Assembly: GCF_003386535.1 (NCBI RefSeq)
Contig: NZ_QTTN01000005.1
Span: 1 to 64,000 of the forward strand
Reading direction: 5' to 3'
DNA: 64,000 bases
Origin: Paenibacillus taihuensis
GTDB lineage: Bacteria; Bacillota; Bacilli; Paenibacillales; Paenibacillaceae
Below are positions 60,868-64,000 of this stretch, piece by piece. Position 1 is the stretch's first letter. Every line of letters begins with the position of its first letter. Position numbers and translations under genes: made by a program. Under the pieces are notes generated by a model that did not search any database, had not been told where the DNA came from, and saw only the letters and a list, made by a program, of their open reading frames with translations.

Positions 60868-61694
60868 CCTTTGGAAGCACCTGCTGTCAGGCCGCTCACA
60901 AGGAACCGCTGCGTGTACATGTACAATGAAGTGATTGGGATAGCGACGAGCACGCAGCCTGCCGCGAACAGCGTGAATTCCGTACTATTGTAGGAATCGA
61001 CGAGATTCCATAAGCCGACGGCAAGCGTCCATTGCTCCGGCGAGCGCAGAATCGCGCGTGCGAAGATGAAGTCCACCCATGCCCCCGTGAACGTCATCAA
61101 TGAAATGTACGTAATGATCGGACGCGATAGCGGCAGGATAATGCGCATGAAGATGGTCATTTCGCTTGCGCCGTCGATTTTAGCCGCTTCCTCGAGACTG
61201 CGCGGAATCGTGTCGAAGAAGCCTTTTGCCACGAACATACCTAATGCCGAGCCAGCCGAATATACGATGATAAGCGCCCATTTCGTATCGAGGAGGTTAA
61301 ACGTATTCAGGAGAACGAAGATCGCCATAATGCTCAGGAATCCTGGGAACATGCCGAGCACCATAATCGCCATCATCATCGCTTTGCGTCCTCTGAACCG
61401 GAAACGGGAGAAGGCATAAGCGGTTAACAGCTGAATGAGCGTGCCGATGACCATGCTGAGCGTTGCCACCTGCAAGGTGTTCCAATACCAGTGCGCATAC
61501 GGAATATAGCGGTCCGCCCGAGCCCGGAATAGATCGCGATAATGATCAAGCGTCCAAGTCTGCGGAATGAAATGATCGCTGAACAGCGAGTTGCCGACCC
61601 GGAAGGAGGAGAGAACCGTCCAGAGCGCCGGGTAGAGCGACATGACGCCGATAAATGCGAGCAAAATATAGCTGATAAGCAGTCTCGGTTTCAT
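60864..61694 (-). CDS. malG: Maltodextrin ABC transporter permease, MalG type
   Basis: 276 residues, six membrane helices. EAA loop DTIPRSLEEAAKIDGASEMTIFMRIILPLSRP is intact. ATG 61694, after GAGGAGGAC, overlaps the malF stop as ATGA. The longer reading frame to 61835 lies inside malF and is rejected. Works with MalF, MalE and an ATPase that is not in the window. Confidence 0.9.
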   Translation of the reverse strand: MKPRLLISYILLAFIGVMSLYPALWTVLSSFRVGNSLFSDHFIPQTWTLDHYRDLFRARADRYIPYAHWYWNTLQVATLSMVIGTLIQLLTAYAFSRFRFRGRKAMMMAIMVLGMFPGFLSIMAIFVLLNTFNLLDTKWALIIVYSAGSALGMFVAKGFFDTIPRSLEEAAKIDGASEMTIFMRIILPLSRPIITYISLMTFTGAWVDFIFARAILRSPEQWTLAVGLWNLVDSYNSTEFTLFAAGCVLVAIPITSLYMYTQRFLVSGLTAGASKG

Positions 61695-62983
61695 TGAATC
61701 ATGTCCTCCTCTTTGAACGATCTGGTGCGGACGAACATCGTAATGGACAGCGCCGCAATAAACAGGAACAGCAAAATCGAGATCGATGCTGCGATATTGT
61801 ACTGGTTGAAATCGAGTGTCAGCTTGTACAGCCATGTCACGAGCAGGTCCGTCTTGCCGGCGTTATTATACGCAATCGTTGCTGGACCGCCGCCAGTAAG
61901 CAAGTAAATGACGTTGAAGTTGTTGATATTGCCTGCGAATTGCGTAATAAGCAGCGGTGCGGTCGCGAACAGGATGTACGGCAGCGTAATGTTGCGGAAT
62001 TTCATCCAGCCGGAAGCGCCATCCACATCGGCAGCCTCATACAAATCCTTCGGAATCGTCGTCAAGATACCCATTACGAGAATCATGGAAACCGGAACGC
62101 CAATCCACATGTTCACGACGATAACCGATACCTTCGCCCAGAACGGATCGTTAAGCCAAGGCAGGCCTTGCAGACCGAACGCCTCAAAATATTTGTTGAT
62201 TGGACCGAATTTCTCATTCAGCAGGTTCTTCATGATAAGCAGCGATACGAACTGCGGAATCGCATAAGGAAGAACGAAGAGCAGACGCCAGAAGCCTTTG
62301 AACTTGATGCCTTCCTGATTGATCAAGAGCGCAACGAGGATCCCGCCAAAATAACAAGTAACCGTCGCTGTAATCGCCCAGATGAATGTCCAGGTCATGA
62401 CGCCGACGAAGGTGTTGCTCCATACGCCGAGAGTAAAGAGCTTATGGAAGGTGTCAAAGCCGACCCAGTCGACCAAATTTTTAGCAGGTATATGATTGGG
62501 CGACGAATAGTTGGTAAAAGCGATAAGCGATGTAAACACGATCGGCATGACCGTGAATACAAGCACGCCGATAATCGGCAGCGCGAGCAGCATCCAAGGG
62601 AATAAGCCGTTCTGAAGCGGTCTTAGGCTTGCGCCTTGCTCACGTCTGCGTCCGATGGTTACCGCGTCGCGAATATTCAATACATAAATGAAGATAAAGA
62701 CAAGCAGTGCGATCCCGGCAAGAACGCCGTGAATCAACATAAAGATGGAATGATCGCCCGGAACGAGCTTCGACATCTTGCCAACCTTCTCGAGATGAAC
62801 GCCTTTATCGCCTAGTGTAATAAGCCCCTTCAAATAAGAGGGAAGTTTAACGACTGTTGTATAAATGATAGCGGCATGCGCGAGAATCATAACCAAACCC
62901 TTGACGTATTGCCGATTGTAGAGCTGCCCGAGCCCCATGAACAGCGCGGATAGCCATCCAGCCGCTCTTGCGTGTCGATTCAA
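61691..62983 (-). CDS. malF: Maltodextrin ABC transporter permease, MalF type
   Basis: 430 residues from TTG 62983 after AAGGGGTC. An N-terminal hydrophobic segment (SALFMGLGQLYNRQYVKGLVMILAH) resembles the TM extension of Gram-positive MalF/GanP proteins, followed by six core helices and the EAA loop TTIPKDLYEAADVDGASGWMKFRNITLPY. Overlaps malG by four bases. Confidence 0.9.
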   Translation of the reverse strand: MNRHARAAGWLSALFMGLGQLYNRQYVKGLVMILAHAAIIYTTVVKLPSYLKGLITLGDKGVHLEKVGKMSKLVPGDHSIFMLIHGVLAGIALLVFIFIYVLNIRDAVTIGRRREQGASLRPLQNGLFPWMLLALPIIGVLVFTVMPIVFTSLIAFTNYSSPNHIPAKNLVDWVGFDTFHKLFTLGVWSNTFVGVMTWTFIWAITATVTCYFGGILVALLINQEGIKFKGFWRLLFVLPYAIPQFVSLLIMKNLLNEKFGPINKYFEAFGLQGLPWLNDPFWAKVSVIVVNMWIGVPVSMILVMGILTTIPKDLYEAADVDGASGWMKFRNITLPYILFATAPLLITQFAGNINNFNVIYLLTGGGPATIAYNNAGKTDLLVTWLYKLTLDFNQYNIAASISILLFLFIAALSITMFVRTRSFKEEDMIQ

Positions 62984-63009
62984 GCTGATCCGACCCCTTC
63001 CTTAGTAAG

Positions 63010-63042
63010 CCATCCACCCGCCGTAGCACGGCGGGTGGATGG
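63010..63042 (-). promoter_or_regulatory. Perfect hairpin in the malE-malF intergenic region
   Basis: Fourteen-base arms CCATCCACCCGCCG and complement around a five-base loop. No T-run follows on the transcribed minus strand, so it is better read as an mRNA-stabilising or partial-termination element that keeps malE expressed above malFG. Confidence 0.7.
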
Positions 63043-63068
63043 TTTTGGTTTCTATTCGTTATAGGTTA

Positions 63069-64000
63069 TTATTTCGATGTTGCGCTTGCGTCTTTCATTT
63101 TCTTGGACCAGTCGTCCATTGTTGCTTTCGCATCCGCTTTGTCGTTCCACAGGGAAGTGAGAACCGCTTCCTGCGTGGACCAGAATGCGTTCATTTCAGC
63201 GATCTTCGGCATTGGCGTGGAGTTGTTGAACTGCTTCAGGAACACGCTTGCGAATGGATCGCTGCTTACTTTCTCGTTATTAATAACATTGTTGTTGGAA
63301 GGCAGCGTGCCGAAAAGCTCGAAGTTGCGCAATTGATATTTCTCCGAAGAAACAAGCTCTGCGAACAGGTTCGCAGCTACCGGATATTTGGAGTACGCGT
63401 TCACGTAGAAGCCTTTAACGCCGGAGAATGGCATCATTGGCTGACCGTTTGGCAGCGTCGGGAATTCAGCAACGCCAAGGTTCTTCACGCCGTTCTTGAA
63501 CTCTTGCGTCTGCCAAGGACCGCTAACGTTCATCGCAAGCTTGCCGGAAGTGAACAGGCTTGTCTTGATATCGCCTTTGATATCGCCTGCTTTGATTGGC
63601 AGAACCGCATCCTTCAAGCTGGAGAAGAACTTCGCCGCTTCAACGCCGCCTTCGTTATTCAGACCGATATCATTCGCATCCGTGCCGTCCTTGCCGAATA
63701 CATAAGAGCCGTATCCGCCGAAGATGCCCCAGCTCCAGTAGCCGTTGCCAGCTTCCCACATGTAGGCGTATTTATCGTTCTTCGCATCGTTATACGTCTT
63801 CGCGAAGTTGATCACTTCATCCCATGTTTTCGGTGCTTCGCCGTTTGGCACGAGGTCTTTGTTATAGAACACAGCTGTTGTCTCGACGTTCATCGGGTAG
63901 CCGTACAGCTGGCCGTCGATCGTTTGAGCGTCGACTGCTTTCTGCGAATTGTTCGCCTTCGTCTCTTCCGCGAATACTTCGTTCGGCAGAACAACGCCTG
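63069..64000 (-). CDS. malE: Maltose/maltodextrin-binding protein MalE (5' end beyond window)
   Basis: C-terminal 310 or so residues; the frame stays open to the right edge, so the start and lipoprotein signal are outside. Solute-binding family 1 pattern: YGYPMNVETTAVFYNKDLVP, then WSWGIFGGYGSYVFG and MNVSGPWQTQEFK, ending STSK. First visible gene of the malEFG-amylase operon and binds maltodextrins outside the cell. Confidence 0.9.
   Translation of the reverse strand, partial: GVVLPNEVFAEETKANNSQKAVDAQTIDGQLYGYPMNVETTAVFYNKDLVPNGEAPKTWDEVINFAKTYNDAKNDKYAYMWEAGNGYWSWGIFGGYGSYVFGKDGTDANDIGLNNEGGVEAAKFFSSLKDAVLPIKAGDIKGDIKTSLFTSGKLAMNVSGPWQTQEFKNGVKNLGVAEFPTLPNGQPMMPFSGVKGFYVNAYSKYPVAANLFAELVSSEKYQLRNFELFGTLPSNNNVINNEKVSSDPFASVFLKQFNNSTPMPKIAEMNAFWSTQEAVLTSLWNDKADAKATMDDWSKKMKDASATSK

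Overview
The window looks like a chromosomal segment of a Paenibacillus-type Firmicute. The evidence is strong AGGAGG-type ribosome binding sites with frequent TTG and GTG starts, moderately high GC, and protein families typical of that group: a YdjI-like SPFH protein, a DUF4023-like peptide, a DUF2642-like protein, a futalosine-pathway menaquinone pair, a GH99-like protein and an ImmR/ImmA pair. It is gene dense and has no rRNA, tRNA, CRISPR array or intact insertion sequence that I can see.

Layout. 1-8.6 kb: an RtcB-family RNA ligase coupled to a BCS1-like AAA ATPase, then a 139-residue protein and a 1678-residue HEAT/DUF4132-like protein. This is the least understood island. 8.7-14.1 kb: a short HD protein, a TetR regulator divergent from a 14-TM drug exporter with palindromic operators between them, and an SPFH/zinc-ribbon pair. 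14.4-23.1 kb: mqnB-mqnD, a quinone oxidoreductase, a flavin amine oxidase, a TSUP exporter, an AraC regulator and a GH99-like protein. 23.4-32.2 kb: a LytS-type hybrid histidine kinase, a Bcr/CflA exporter, a cystine-type ABC importer and an ArsB-like transporter. 32.3-41.6 kb: a DUF2642-like protein, fixABCX with an extra 48-residue gene, and two c-di-GMP proteins, one GGDEF only and one GGDEF-EAL.

41.7-45.9 kb: adenosine deaminase, a beta-propeller/MoaD-like/E1-like cassette, and a cold-shock gene with a long structured leader. 46-49.9 kb: a phage-type immR-immA/holin remnant with operator-like repeats, then an XPD/DinG-type helicase with a LexA-type box. 49.8-54 kb: an ECF sigma and anti-sigma pair next to two secreted cupredoxin proteins. 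54-59 kb: a GNAT, a phosphodiesterase, a Tet(M)-like GTPase lacking the usual resistance loop, a cupin and an old yellow enzyme. 59.2-64 kb: a maltodextrin importer operon (malE-malF-malG) ending in an alpha-amylase lipoprotein and running off the right edge.

The most striking non-genic signal is five families of short intergenic repeats. Each forms an array of about 200-290 bp holding three to six palindromic or mutually inverted units. Four of the families occur at two separate loci in this window. They share one architecture while differing in sequence, which suggests a common origin or function. Other unexplained items are the RtcB/AAA/DUF4132 island, the propeller/sulfur-carrier/E1 cassette and the cupredoxin/ECF block.
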